The notes under the pieces: model-generated
Told to the model about the DNA's origin: nothing
Databases searched by the model: none
The model's input: only the letters and a program-made list of their open reading frames with translations
Shown here: positions 9,440 to 17,111 of the stretch, piece after piece
Layout: each line of letters begins with the position of its first letter
Position numbering within the stretch: the first letter of the stretch is position 1
Program-made: the position numbers and the translations under genes
NCBI RefSeq assembly: GCF_024435355.1
Contig: NZ_JAMJWG010000002.1
Location: forward strand, 682,001 to 746,000
DNA length: 64,000 bases
Direction of reading: 5' to 3'
From: Streptomyces odontomachi
GTDB taxonomy: Bacteria; Actinomycetota; Actinomycetes; Streptomycetales; Streptomycetaceae

Positions 9440-10600
9440 GTGGTGACGCCCTCCCAGGTCCCCCTCCCGCCGGCCGCCGGTGCCTGGCGGGAGGGGGACC
9501 CGCCCGGGCGTCGCCGGTGGTACGACCGCGAGCGGCCGCTTCCGCTGGAGGCGGGCGGTGAACTGCCGGGTGTGCGGCTCGCGTTCGAGACATGGGGACG
9601 GCTCGCGCCGGACGCGTCCAACGCCGTCCTCGTCCTGCACGCCCTCACCGGGGACAGCCATGTCGCCGGCCCCGCCGAACCCGGGCATCCCACCCCCGGC
9701 TGGTGGGACGGCCTGGTCGGACCGGGACGCGCCCTGGACACGGACCGCTGGTTCGTCGTCGCTCCCAACGTGCTCGGCGGCTGCCAGGGCAGCACCGGGC
9801 CGTCGTCCGCCACACCGGGCGGACGCCCCTGGGGCGGTGACTTCCCCTTTCTGACCCAGCGCGACCAGGTCGCGGCCGAGGCCGGCCTGGCCGACGCGCT
9901 CGGCATCGACCGCTGGGCGCTGGTGGTCGGCGGCTCGATGGGCGGCATGCGGGCACTGGAATGGGCCGTGTCGCATCCCGAGCGCACCGGCGCGCTCCTG
10001 CTACTCGCCACGACGGGCGCGGCGAGTGCCGAGCAGATCGCCTGGGCCAACATCCAACTCCACGCCATCCGCTGCGACCCGCACTGGCGTGGCGGCCACT
10101 ACCACGGCACCGGCAGCGGCCCGCACACCGGACTCGGCCTGGCCCGGCGGCTCGCCCACGTCACCTACCGCAGCGAACCGGAACTGCACGCCCGGTTCGG
10201 CCGTACGCCCCAGGGCGCGGAGCGTCCGTGGAGCGGCGGCCGGTACCAGGTCGAGTCCTACCTCGACCACCACGCCGCCAAGCTGGTGCGCCGCTTCGAC
10301 GCGGGCAGCTACGTCGTCCTGTCCGAGGCCATGAACGCCCACGACATCGGCAGGGGCCGCGGAGGCACCCGTGCCGCCCTGAGCCGCGTCACCGCCCGCA
10401 CCCTGGTCGCCGGTGTCGACTCCGACCGCCTCTACCCACCGTCCCAGCAGGCGGACCTGGCCGCGGGCATCCCCACGGCCGACGGCCTCCGACTCATCGA
10501 GTCCCCCTACGGTCACGACGGCTTCCTCATCGAGGTGGCACAGGTCGCCGCGCTCGTGGGCGAACTCGTTCCCGAACCAGACACCCGAGACAGCCGCTGA
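9440..10600 (+). CDS. metX: Homoserine O-acetyltransferase
   Basis: Transfers the acetyl group of acetyl-CoA to L-homoserine, the first committed step towards methionine, and feeds the preceding metY product. It has 386 residues from GTG 9440 (a second GTG at 9443 is equally possible). It is an alpha/beta-hydrolase fold enzyme: nucleophile elbow VGGSMGGMRALEWA with the catalytic Ser (~160), Asp in AGVDSDRLYPP (~330) and His in YGHDGFLIE (~359). The N-terminal block VRLAFETWGRLAPDASNAVLVLHALTGDSH is typical. It is convergent with the SARP gene, whose stop lies 27 bases away. Confidence 0.95.
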   Translation: MVTPSQVPLPPAAGAWREGDPPGRRRWYDRERPLPLEAGGELPGVRLAFETWGRLAPDASNAVLVLHALTGDSHVAGPAEPGHPTPGWWDGLVGPGRALDTDRWFVVAPNVLGGCQGSTGPSSATPGGRPWGGDFPFLTQRDQVAAEAGLADALGIDRWALVVGGSMGGMRALEWAVSHPERTGALLLLATTGAASAEQIAWANIQLHAIRCDPHWRGGHYHGTGSGPHTGLGLARRLAHVTYRSEPELHARFGRTPQGAERPWSGGRYQVESYLDHHAAKLVRRFDAGSYVVLSEAMNAHDIGRGRGGTRAALSRVTARTLVAGVDSDRLYPPSQQADLAAGIPTADGLRLIESPYGHDGFLIEVAQVAALVGELVPEPDTRDSR

Positions 10601-10627
10601 GGAGGACGGCGTCGCAGGCGGCAACGG

Positions 10628-12349
10628 CTAGCAGGCCTCGTGTTCGGCGTCGCCGAGACCCTGGGCCCAGAGGTACGTCAGCTGGTGCATCCGGTACTGC
10701 TGACCGGCCTTGAGGAGATGACGCTCGGCGAGATCGTCAAGGATCAGTGCGACGTCCACCGCGACATAGCCGCCCTGGCTGCTGGTCCCGCTCTGGCCGA
10801 GCCGCCGCACCACCGACTGGTGCGCGGTGCCCAGTCGTGCATAGCCCCGTTGGAGCCGCTGCTGAAGGTTCAGGTTTCCGGAGACCAGTTCTTCCACCCG
10901 GTGGCGCGCCGGACGCAGCCGCCGTGCCAGGTCGGCCACGCGCCACCCGGGGTTGGACACCAGCCGGGCGGCGGCGATGCGCAGCGCCAGCGGCAGCCCA
11001 CCGCAGTCGCTGACGATCTGGGCGGTGGCCTCCGGTTCGTCCCGCAGCCGCCGCTGGCCGACCACCGCGGCGAGCAGGTCACGCGACTGGTGGGCGGTGA
11101 GCGGCTCCAGGCCGATCACCCGGGAGCCGACCGGTGCGACGCCGGGCGCCTGTGAGGTGATGATCAGGGCACTGGAGTCACCGGTGGGAAGGAACGGCAG
11201 TACCTGTTCCGGTGTCTCGACGTCGTCGAGCACCACCAGCATCCGTCTGGTCGCCAGCAGGCTGCGGTACAGCTGGACCCGAAGGTCGAGGCCGCTCGGC
11301 AGCATCTGCTGCGGAATGCCCAGCGCGACGAGGAATCCACCGAGCACCTCGTCCAGCCGGCGCGGCTGGTCGGCGGGTGTGTGCAACTCGGCGAAGAGGT
11401 GCCCGTCGGGGAAGGCCGCCGCGTGGGCGTGCGCGGCCCGCACGGCCAAGGCGGTCTTGCCGATGCCGGGCATACCGGTGATCACGATCGGATCGGGCGA
11501 CTTGAGCCGCAGCCCGGCGTCGATCGAGGCCAGCTCGGCCTCGCGCCCGACGAAGTGCGCCAGGTCCCTGGGCAGCATGGCCGGGATGACACCCGCCCAT
11601 GCGCCGGGTCTCGGCAGGGCGAGCGCGCCCGTCAGCAACCGCTGGTAGGTCTCCGTCAGCTCCGGGCCCGGGTCGACGCCGAGCTCGTCGGCCAGCAGCC
11701 GGCGCCCCTCGTGGTAGGTGGCGACCGCGTCCGCCTGCCGGTCGCAGCGGTACAGAGCCGTCATGAGCTGGACGCGCAGTCGTTCCCGGAGCGGATGCTC
11801 GGCCACCAGACCGGTCAACTCGGCCGTCAGCTGGCGATGGCGGCCGAGGGCCAGGTCGGCCTCGATCCGCGCTTCCAGCGCCGTCATCCGTGCCTCGGTC
11901 AGCCGTGGCCCCTCGATCGCGATGAGGCGGGCCGTGGCGTCGTCCAAGGCCGGACCGCGCCACAGCGCGAGGGCGCGCCGCAGCACCGACGACGCGTCCG
12001 CGCAGTGCCCCTCGGCCAGGGCCGTCGCGCCGGCCTGCGCCAACTGGTCGAACTGTATGTGGTCGCACGCCAGGCGGTCGACGTTCATCTGGTATCCGGT
12101 GGTGACACGTGTGATGGTGGCCGCGGCACCGAAGAGCTTACGGAGCCGGGACACGTAGGTGTAGATCTGAGCGCTGGCCGTCGCGGGTGGGTGCTCGTCC
12201 CAGAGCCGGTCGGCCAGTTGCTCGTCCGACACCACTCGGCCGTCCGCCAGTAACAGCGTGGCCAGCACGGTCCGCTGCTTCGCGCCATGCAGCATGTGTT
12301 CGTCCTCGCCATCGTTTACTCGGATGGGCCCGAGGACTCTGAACTCCAT
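10628..12349 (-). CDS. SARP-family pathway activator with NB-ARC ATPase domain
   Basis: Probable activator of the adjacent NRPS cluster. From ATG 12349 (AAGAGGAG 5 bases upstream) the protein has 573 residues and begins MEFRVLGPIRV, the standard SARP N-terminus; the frame continues upstream but without similarity. Order: OmpR-type winged-helix DNA-binding domain (1-95), bacterial transcriptional activation domain (~97-245, including LRERLRVQLMTALYRCDRQADAVATY), then an NB-ARC ATPase with Walker A TGMPGIGKTALAVRAA (~332) and Walker B MLVVLDDV. It ends after the ATPase without the long TPR array of AfsR, making it a medium-size SARP. Paired heptamers at 11-bp spacing, the usual SARP target form, occur at four promoters in the cluster. 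Confidence 0.9.
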   Translation of the reverse strand: MEFRVLGPIRVNDGEDEHMLHGAKQRTVLATLLLADGRVVSDEQLADRLWDEHPPATASAQIYTYVSRLRKLFGAAATITRVTTGYQMNVDRLACDHIQFDQLAQAGATALAEGHCADASSVLRRALALWRGPALDDATARLIAIEGPRLTEARMTALEARIEADLALGRHRQLTAELTGLVAEHPLRERLRVQLMTALYRCDRQADAVATYHEGRRLLADELGVDPGPELTETYQRLLTGALALPRPGAWAGVIPAMLPRDLAHFVGREAELASIDAGLRLKSPDPIVITGMPGIGKTALAVRAAHAHAAAFPDGHLFAELHTPADQPRRLDEVLGGFLVALGIPQQMLPSGLDLRVQLYRSLLATRRMLVVLDDVETPEQVLPFLPTGDSSALIITSQAPGVAPVGSRVIGLEPLTAHQSRDLLAAVVGQRRLRDEPEATAQIVSDCGGLPLALRIAAARLVSNPGWRVADLARRLRPARHRVEELVSGNLNLQQRLQRGYARLGTAHQSVVRRLGQSGTSSQGGYVAVDVALILDDLAERHLLKAGQQYRMHQLTYLWAQGLGDAEHEAC

Positions 12350-13758
12350 GTCGGTCTCCTCTTGTGCCGTACGACGCACCCCCGACTCGGATACCGCGAG
12401 GCCGCGGCTCACCGGTCCCGTGGGTCGGGGTGGTCGTGGACGAATGTTTGGGAGCAACTGGCCGTCGCCGAAGCCCGTCGTTCTCGGCCGGCACCTGCTC
12501 GTGTGTCAACGGGGTACGTGGTCGTGCCACGGCTGCGAGCAGCCGGATCGGGGCTTGGACCCGGTGGCCGACGTGCGCTGCTCCCCCCAGCGCCCCGCCG
12601 GCCGCGAGGCCTGGTCCTGGCCGGGTTCCTCGCGCTCCCGGTCGGGTGGTTCGAGCGGTGGGCCGGGGGCGCCGGGAGTGCGGGAGCGCCTGGTGCTTCG
12701 GCCGGCTCAGGCGCGGGTACGGACAGGCCTCCTGGAACCGTGCCGGGGAGCCGCGTCTGCTCAACGCGCGTAGCGCAGCGGCAAGAGGATGCCCGTGGTG
12801 CAGTCGGTTTCCGGCCGCGCTGTCGAACGCGGCTCGCGCCGGTGTCGGCCGGGCGGCGCGTGTCTCGGCGCGGTGCGACGAAGGGCGGTCCGCCGCTGCC
12901 ACGTCCCCCCGTGTCCTTGCCGCGAGGGCGGCACACCTCGGTGTGGGTGGTCTGGCCGGGCGGGACCGTGGTGCCCCGCGTACGCGTCGGCCGGACGCCT
13001 GCCTTCTGTGCGGGCGCGCACGACGTCGGCAGGGCGATCGGTCTGGGACGGCTCGCCGGAGGTGGAGCAGAGGCAGCCCCCGGCGGGGGCACCGGGCCCG
13101 AGCGGCCGGGGCCCCGGCCGGTCGGCCACGGGAGGCCCGCTGGTGCGACGCCGCAGCGCGCTCCCGCCCCGCGGTCAGCGGGGGCCGACGCATGGCCGGA
13201 TCAGCCGAGGCGAGATCGGTGAGCGGGCGGCGCGGCCGGGCGATCGGGACCTCGCGGTCCACCGGGTGGCCCTCGGTACGCACGGCCGCCGCGTCTGAAC
13301 CGGTTACGTCGGAAGGCCGGCCGCCGTCGAAGGAGACGATGGCGTCATCGAGCCGGACCACGCCCAGGTCGTCCCGGTGGGCACGGACGCGCCGGCGGTG
13401 CTCGGCACGCTCGACGGCGGTGAGCCGTTCAGGCGGTAATCGTTTCCCCCAGGTGAGACCGGTAAATGAGCACACTGCGGACACGCCGCCCACGATGTCT
13501 ATGTCCAAAATAGACCCCCCGTGTGACAGGTGGGACTCGATCGGCGCGCTTAGGCTAGCCCGAAGCCGGCCCGAGCAGATCAGCACTGAGCGCACGAAAG
13601 TTCGACCGAACGCGCATGTCTGCTGCGCAGGGGCATGCGTGAGGGTATGACCGCCGCCGGTGGCGTGCCGACGGCGAGTTCCAGCCCCGACGGGTCGTGG
13701 TCTGCCGGATGAAGGTCCCCGCCGCCCGCTCGCGGCCCGAACCGTGAGGCAGGGGCCT
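12350..13758. other. 1.4 kb gene-poor region between SARP and NRPS operon
   Basis: I see no gene I can support here. Several long open frames exist on both strands, but they translate to Arg/Pro/Gly/Ala-rich low-complexity protein with no conserved block. The most protein-like stretch is on the minus strand at about 13210-13510 (translation includes TGLTWGKRLPPERLTAVERA and LGVVRLDDAIVSFDGG) and may be the remnant of a decayed gene. Near 13550-13564 there is a TTAGGCTAGCCCGAA sequence, only half of an iron-box. The last 300 bases are less GC-rich and probably hold the promoter of the NRPS operon. Confidence 0.5.
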
Positions 13759-13776
13759 GCTATGGCTCCGATATAG
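13759..13776 (+). promoter_or_regulatory. Putative SARP operator before the NRPS operon
   Basis: GCTATGG-CTCC-GATATAG: two heptamers with a 4-bp spacer (11-bp period), the arrangement SARP proteins bind. The distal edge is 23 bases before the ATG at 13800. Nearly the same sequence occurs twice before the ACP/halogenase genes and once, more diverged, before the acyl-CoA ligase. TATAG could alternatively be part of a -10 element. Confidence 0.6.
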
Positions 13777-13799
13777 GCACCTTCGGTCTGCTATCCATC

Positions 13800-14786
13800 A
13801 TGAGGGACCCTTCTACGGCTGAAAGCCGGTCGGACTACCACGTCGTGTTGTCCGGCCCGGAACGAGACGAGCTCTCGGCATCCGCACGGGAACTGATGCG
13901 CACTCCGCCGGGGCTGGTGAACGACGGGAAATGGCTGACTGCCGCGGAGCAGCTGGCGGCGACGGTGCCTCTGAGGGCACGCCAGGCGATTCGGCGGTTC
14001 CAACGCGACCCGGGCCTGGACGGCGTGCTCCTGCTGTCCAACCTGTGGGTGGACCCGGAGGAGTTGCCGCCGACCCCGACCCAGCAGGGCTCGGTGGAGC
14101 GGGAAGCGACGCTGCCGGCGGCGACACAGGCGCTGATCGCGATGTGCCTCGGCGAGCTGATCGCGTACCAGAACGAGAAGGGCGGAGCGCTCGTCCAGAA
14201 CGTGGTGCCCGTCCAGGGGCAGGAGGAGTCGCAGAGCAACGCCGGCTCGGCGGTGCTGGCGATGCACACGGAGAACGCGTTCCATCCCCATCGGCCCGAC
14301 TACGTCCTGCTGATGTGCCTGCGCAACGACCACGAGGACCGCGCCGTCCTGCTCACCGGGCCACTGCGCCGGGCCCTCCCGCACATCCCCGCGCCGGTGC
14401 GTGCCGTGCTGCGGCAGGAGCGGTTCGAGACCAAGGCACCGCCGTCCTTCCTCGCCTCGGGAGCCAAGGACCTCCACCATGCCGTGCTCACCGGAGCGCG
14501 GGAGGACCCCGACATCGTCGTCGACTTCCACGCCACCCGCCCGCTCGACGAGGCGGCACGGGAGGCGATGGGGGTGCTGCGGCAACAGCTTGCCGCGGCG
14601 GCGCAGGAGTTCGTGCTGCGGCCCGGGGACCTGGCGATCCTGGACAACCGGGTCACCGTGCACGGTCGCAGCGAGTTCGTGCCGCGCTACGACGGGCGGG
14701 ACCGCTGGCTGCACCGGACCTTCGTCCATCTCGACGCGAGGAGGTCACTCGGAGCCCGGTCGGGAGACAGCCAGATCATCGCGTGA
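13800..14786 (+). CDS. Fe(II)/2-oxoglutarate-dependent amino-acid beta-hydroxylase (AsnO/VioC type)
   Basis: Expected to hydroxylate the beta-carbon of a free amino acid such as Asn or Arg, using iron, oxygen and 2-oxoglutarate. It has 328 residues. The iron ligands are visible: HTENAFHPHRPDYVLL (H-x-E, ~158) and the distal His in DNRVTVHGRSEF (~286), followed by the 2-OG-binding Arg in PRYDGRDRWLHRTFVH, a block characteristic of the clavaminate-synthase-like AsnO/VioC/OrfP group. No Shine-Dalgarno sequence precedes the ATG, which sits 23 bases from a putative SARP site, so the transcript may be leaderless. First gene of the NRPS operon; an Asn-like adenylation code in NRPS2 supports beta-hydroxy-Asn, but Arg or another residue is possible. 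Confidence 0.85.
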   Translation: MRDPSTAESRSDYHVVLSGPERDELSASARELMRTPPGLVNDGKWLTAAEQLAATVPLRARQAIRRFQRDPGLDGVLLLSNLWVDPEELPPTPTQQGSVEREATLPAATQALIAMCLGELIAYQNEKGGALVQNVVPVQGQEESQSNAGSAVLAMHTENAFHPHRPDYVLLMCLRNDHEDRAVLLTGPLRRALPHIPAPVRAVLRQERFETKAPPSFLASGAKDLHHAVLTGAREDPDIVVDFHATRPLDEAAREAMGVLRQQLAAAAQEFVLRPGDLAILDNRVTVHGRSEFVPRYDGRDRWLHRTFVHLDARRSLGARSGDSQIIA

Positions 14787-14839
14787 CGGCGGCGAGGGGC
14801 CCCCGGTCGTCCGGAAGGCCAGAGAGGTGGCACGGAGAG

Positions 14840-15850
14840 ATGGACAGCGGCACGGTGAACAGACCGGTCAAAGGCGTGCTCGCCACGATCGGGAACACGC
14901 CCTTGGTCGAGCTGACCTCGCTGATACCGGGCTTCGGGGGGCGGGTGTACGGCAAACTCGAGTTCTTCAACCCGGGGGGCAGCGTCAAGGACCGCTCGGC
15001 GGCCTCGATGATCCTTTCGAAGATCAGGTCCGGCGAGCTTGAACCGGGCCGCTCGGTGGTGGTCGAGTCGAGTTCGGGAAACCTGGCGATCGGTCTTGCG
15101 CAGATCTGCCGGTACTACGGACTTCGGCTGATCTGCGTGGTGGACGCGAAGACCACGGAGCAGAATCTCGCGATCCTGCGGGCCTACCAGGTGGGCCTGT
15201 CGATGGTGAGCGAACCGGATGCGGAGACCGGGGAGTTCCTGTCCGTGCGCAAGCAACGCGTGCAGGAGCTCATGGCGGAGATCCCCCACGCGTACTCGCC
15301 CAACCAGTACTCCAATCCCCTCAATCCGGCGGCGCACGAGCGCACCATGGCCGAGATCGCCCACGCGCTCGACGGCAAGGTCGACTATCTGTTCTGCTCG
15401 ACCAGCACCACGGGGACGCTCAACGGCTGCGCTGCGTACGCCCGTGCGCAGGGACTGTCCACCACGTTGGTGGCGGTGGACGCGGTCGGCAGCGTGCTCT
15501 ACGGCCTGCCGGCCGCGCCGCGCCTGATTCCCGGGCACGGCGCCTCCGTGCCGCCGGCGCTGCTCGACCCTGCGGTGCCGGACAGGGTCGTGCACGTCAG
15601 CGATCTCGACTGTGTCGTCGGCTGCCGCATGTTGGTGCAGCGGGAGGCGATACTCGCCGGCGGCTCCTCGGGCGCCACCGTGTCGGCCCTGCGCCGCCTC
15701 CGGTCGGAAGTTCCCGACGGTGCCACCTGCGTGCTGATCTTCCCGGACAGGGGCGACCGCTACCTGGACACCATCTATTCGGACGGCTGGGTGATCACTC
15801 ACTTCGGAGAGGCCACGCACCTGTGGAAAGACGACGACGTCGAGGTATAG
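14840..15850 (+). CDS. sbnA: SbnA-like N-(2-amino-2-carboxyethyl)-L-glutamate synthase
   Basis: A PLP enzyme of the cysteine-synthase fold. SbnA joins O-phospho-L-serine and L-glutamate into ACEGA, the first step to L-2,3-diaminopropionate (L-Dap). It has 336 residues starting at ATG 14840 behind GGAGAG. The PLP Lys is in NPGGSVKDRSA (~50), the phosphate-binding loop is STSTTGTLNG (~190), and VESSSGNLAIGLA is typical of the SbnA branch rather than of CysK. The immediately following sbnB-like gene (stop and next start 3 bases apart) makes the assignment firm by context. It supplies a building block for the NRPS and probably the substrate of the carbamoyltransferase at 33256. Confidence 0.9.
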   Translation: MDSGTVNRPVKGVLATIGNTPLVELTSLIPGFGGRVYGKLEFFNPGGSVKDRSAASMILSKIRSGELEPGRSVVVESSSGNLAIGLAQICRYYGLRLICVVDAKTTEQNLAILRAYQVGLSMVSEPDAETGEFLSVRKQRVQELMAEIPHAYSPNQYSNPLNPAAHERTMAEIAHALDGKVDYLFCSTSTTGTLNGCAAYARAQGLSTTLVAVDAVGSVLYGLPAAPRLIPGHGASVPPALLDPAVPDRVVHVSDLDCVVGCRMLVQREAILAGGSSGATVSALRRLRSEVPDGATCVLIFPDRGDRYLDTIYSDGWVITHFGEATHLWKDDDVEV

Positions 15851-15853
15851 GCC

Positions 15854-16861
15854 GTGCATAGCGCAGGCTCTGAGGCTTTGGCCATGACGGCAAGCCTGTT
15901 GGTCATCGACTCCGGAGCGGTCGGAAGGATCCTGGACGTCTCACCGACGTCCGTGGTCGATGCCGTGCGCACGGCCTACCGGCTGCACGACCAGGCGCAG
16001 ACCGTGGTGCCGCACTCCACGTTCCTGCGCTTTCCGGACGACACGGTGAACCGGATCATCGGCCTGCCGGCGTATGTCGGCGGGCCGGTGCACACCGCGG
16101 GAATGAAGTGGATCGCCTCCTTCCCGGGCAACCTCGCGGCCGGACTGCCTCGGGCCAGCGCGGCGATCGTGCTCAACTCCATGGCGACGGGCGGTCCCAC
16201 GGCCCTGCTGGAGGGGGCGCAGATCTCCGCCCACCGCACCGCGGCGAGCGCGGCCCTGGCCGCGCAGGTGCTCGGTCCCGAGGAGCCGACGGGCATCAGC
16301 CTGATCGGATGCGGTGTGATCAACCTGGCGGTGCTGCGCTACGTCAGGCATCTGCTGCCGTCGGTCCGCGTCGTCACGCTGCACGACGCAGATCCCCCGC
16401 GTGCCTCCGCCTTCGCCTCCCAGGTGCCCGACGGTGTGTCCGTGCACGTGGTCGAAGAGCTCGACGAGGCGCTCGCCGCCCACCGTCTGATCTCCTTCGC
16501 CACCAACGCGTCCGCGCCGCACACCGGCCTCACGGCCTGCCGGCCGGGGACGGTGGTGCTGCACATATCGCTGCGTGACCTGCATCCGGAGGCACTGCTG
16601 GCGGCGCGCAACATCGTCGACGATCCCGATCACGTCGACCGCGAGCGCACCTCGGTACACCTGGCCTCCCAGCGTGCGGGTGACCGGGGGTTCGTCCACG
16701 CCACGATCGGCGGGCTGCTCTCCGGGCGGGTGGAGCTCGCCCCGACCGAGCAGGTGACGGTGTTCTCCCCGTTCGGGCTCGGAGCCCTCGACATCGCGGT
16801 GGCGGAGATGGTGCGGCAGGAGGCGGAGCGTACCGGGGGCGGGCTGGCCGTGCCCTGGTGA
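15854..16861 (+). CDS. sbnB: SbnB-like 2,3-diaminopropionate-forming dehydrogenase
   Basis: Ornithine-cyclodeaminase-fold enzyme; SbnB oxidatively cleaves ACEGA with NAD to L-Dap and 2-oxoglutarate. It has 335 residues from GTG 15854 (GAGG 8 bases upstream); ATG 15884 is an alternative that gives a more usual N-terminus. Recognisable blocks are the substrate-side [11 protein letters not shown] (~83), [14 protein letters not shown] (~130), the Rossmann motif [14 protein letters not shown] (~158) and [14 protein letters not shown] at the C-terminus. It pairs with SbnA upstream and is followed 49 bases later by the MbtH-like gene, in the same operon. Confidence 0.9.
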   Translation: MHSAGSEALAMTASLLVIDSGAVGRILDVSPTSVVDAVRTAYRLHDQAQTVVPHSTFLRFPDDTVNRIIGLPAYVGGPVHTAGMKWIASFPGNLAAGLPRASAAIVLNSMATGGPTALLEGAQISAHRTAASAALAAQVLGPEEPTGISLIGCGVINLAVLRYVRHLLPSVRVVTLHDADPPRASAFASQVPDGVSVHVVEELDEALAAHRLISFATNASAPHTGLTACRPGTVVLHISLRDLHPEALLAARNIVDDPDHVDRERTSVHLASQRAGDRGFVHATIGGLLSGRVELAPTEQVTVFSPFGLGALDIAVAEMVRQEAERTGGGLAVPW

Positions 16862-16910
16862 CCGGTGGAGTCGACTCGAGCGAATGGCGAGAACGGAACG
16901 AGGGGGCTAC

Positions 16911-17111
16911 ATGTCCGAGGAGCAGGTGCTCTACAACGTCGTCGTCAACGACGAGGAGCAGTATTCGATCTGGTGGGAGGGCAGGGAGCTGCCCGCCGGA
17001 TGGCGCATCGAGGGGACGCGGGGCAGCAAGGACGAGTGCCTGGCGCACATCGACGAGGTGTGGACCGACATGCGGCCACTGAGCCTGCGTCGTCGGATGG
17101 GACGTGTGTGA
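16911..17111 (+). CDS. MbtH-like NRPS accessory protein
   Basis: A 66-residue protein that binds adenylation domains and is often needed for their folding or activity. ATG 16911 follows GAGGGGG. Signature residues are present: [10 protein letters not shown], then LPAGWRIEG (GW), [19 protein letters not shown]. In most family members the first motif reads NxEEQYSLWP; here the Pro is Trp. Its stop overlaps the NRPS1 GTG start (GTGTGA), which indicates translational coupling with the enzyme it probably serves. Confidence 0.95.
   Translation: MSEEQVLYNVVVNDEEQYSIWWEGRELPAGWRIEGTRGSKDECLAHIDEVWTDMRPLSLRRRMGRV

Noticed and set aside
13550..13564. Possible iron-box (DmdR/IdeR site) suggesting a siderophore cluster
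   Set aside because: Only the left half TTAGGCTA fits the 19-bp consensus, and the cluster has no siderophore receptor, reductase or hydroxamate/catecholate genes. SbnA/SbnB alone also occur in antibiotic pathways.
12138..13595. A 485-codon minus-strand frame that could be read as a gene upstream of the SARP gene
   Set aside because: Most of it is low-complexity and its 3' part overlaps the SARP gene in another frame. Only about 100 codons look protein-like, so I list it as a possible remnant only.
14840..15850. Housekeeping cysteine synthase
   Set aside because: The directly adjacent SbnB-like gene and NRPS context, together with SbnA-type sequence blocks, favour diaminopropionate synthesis.
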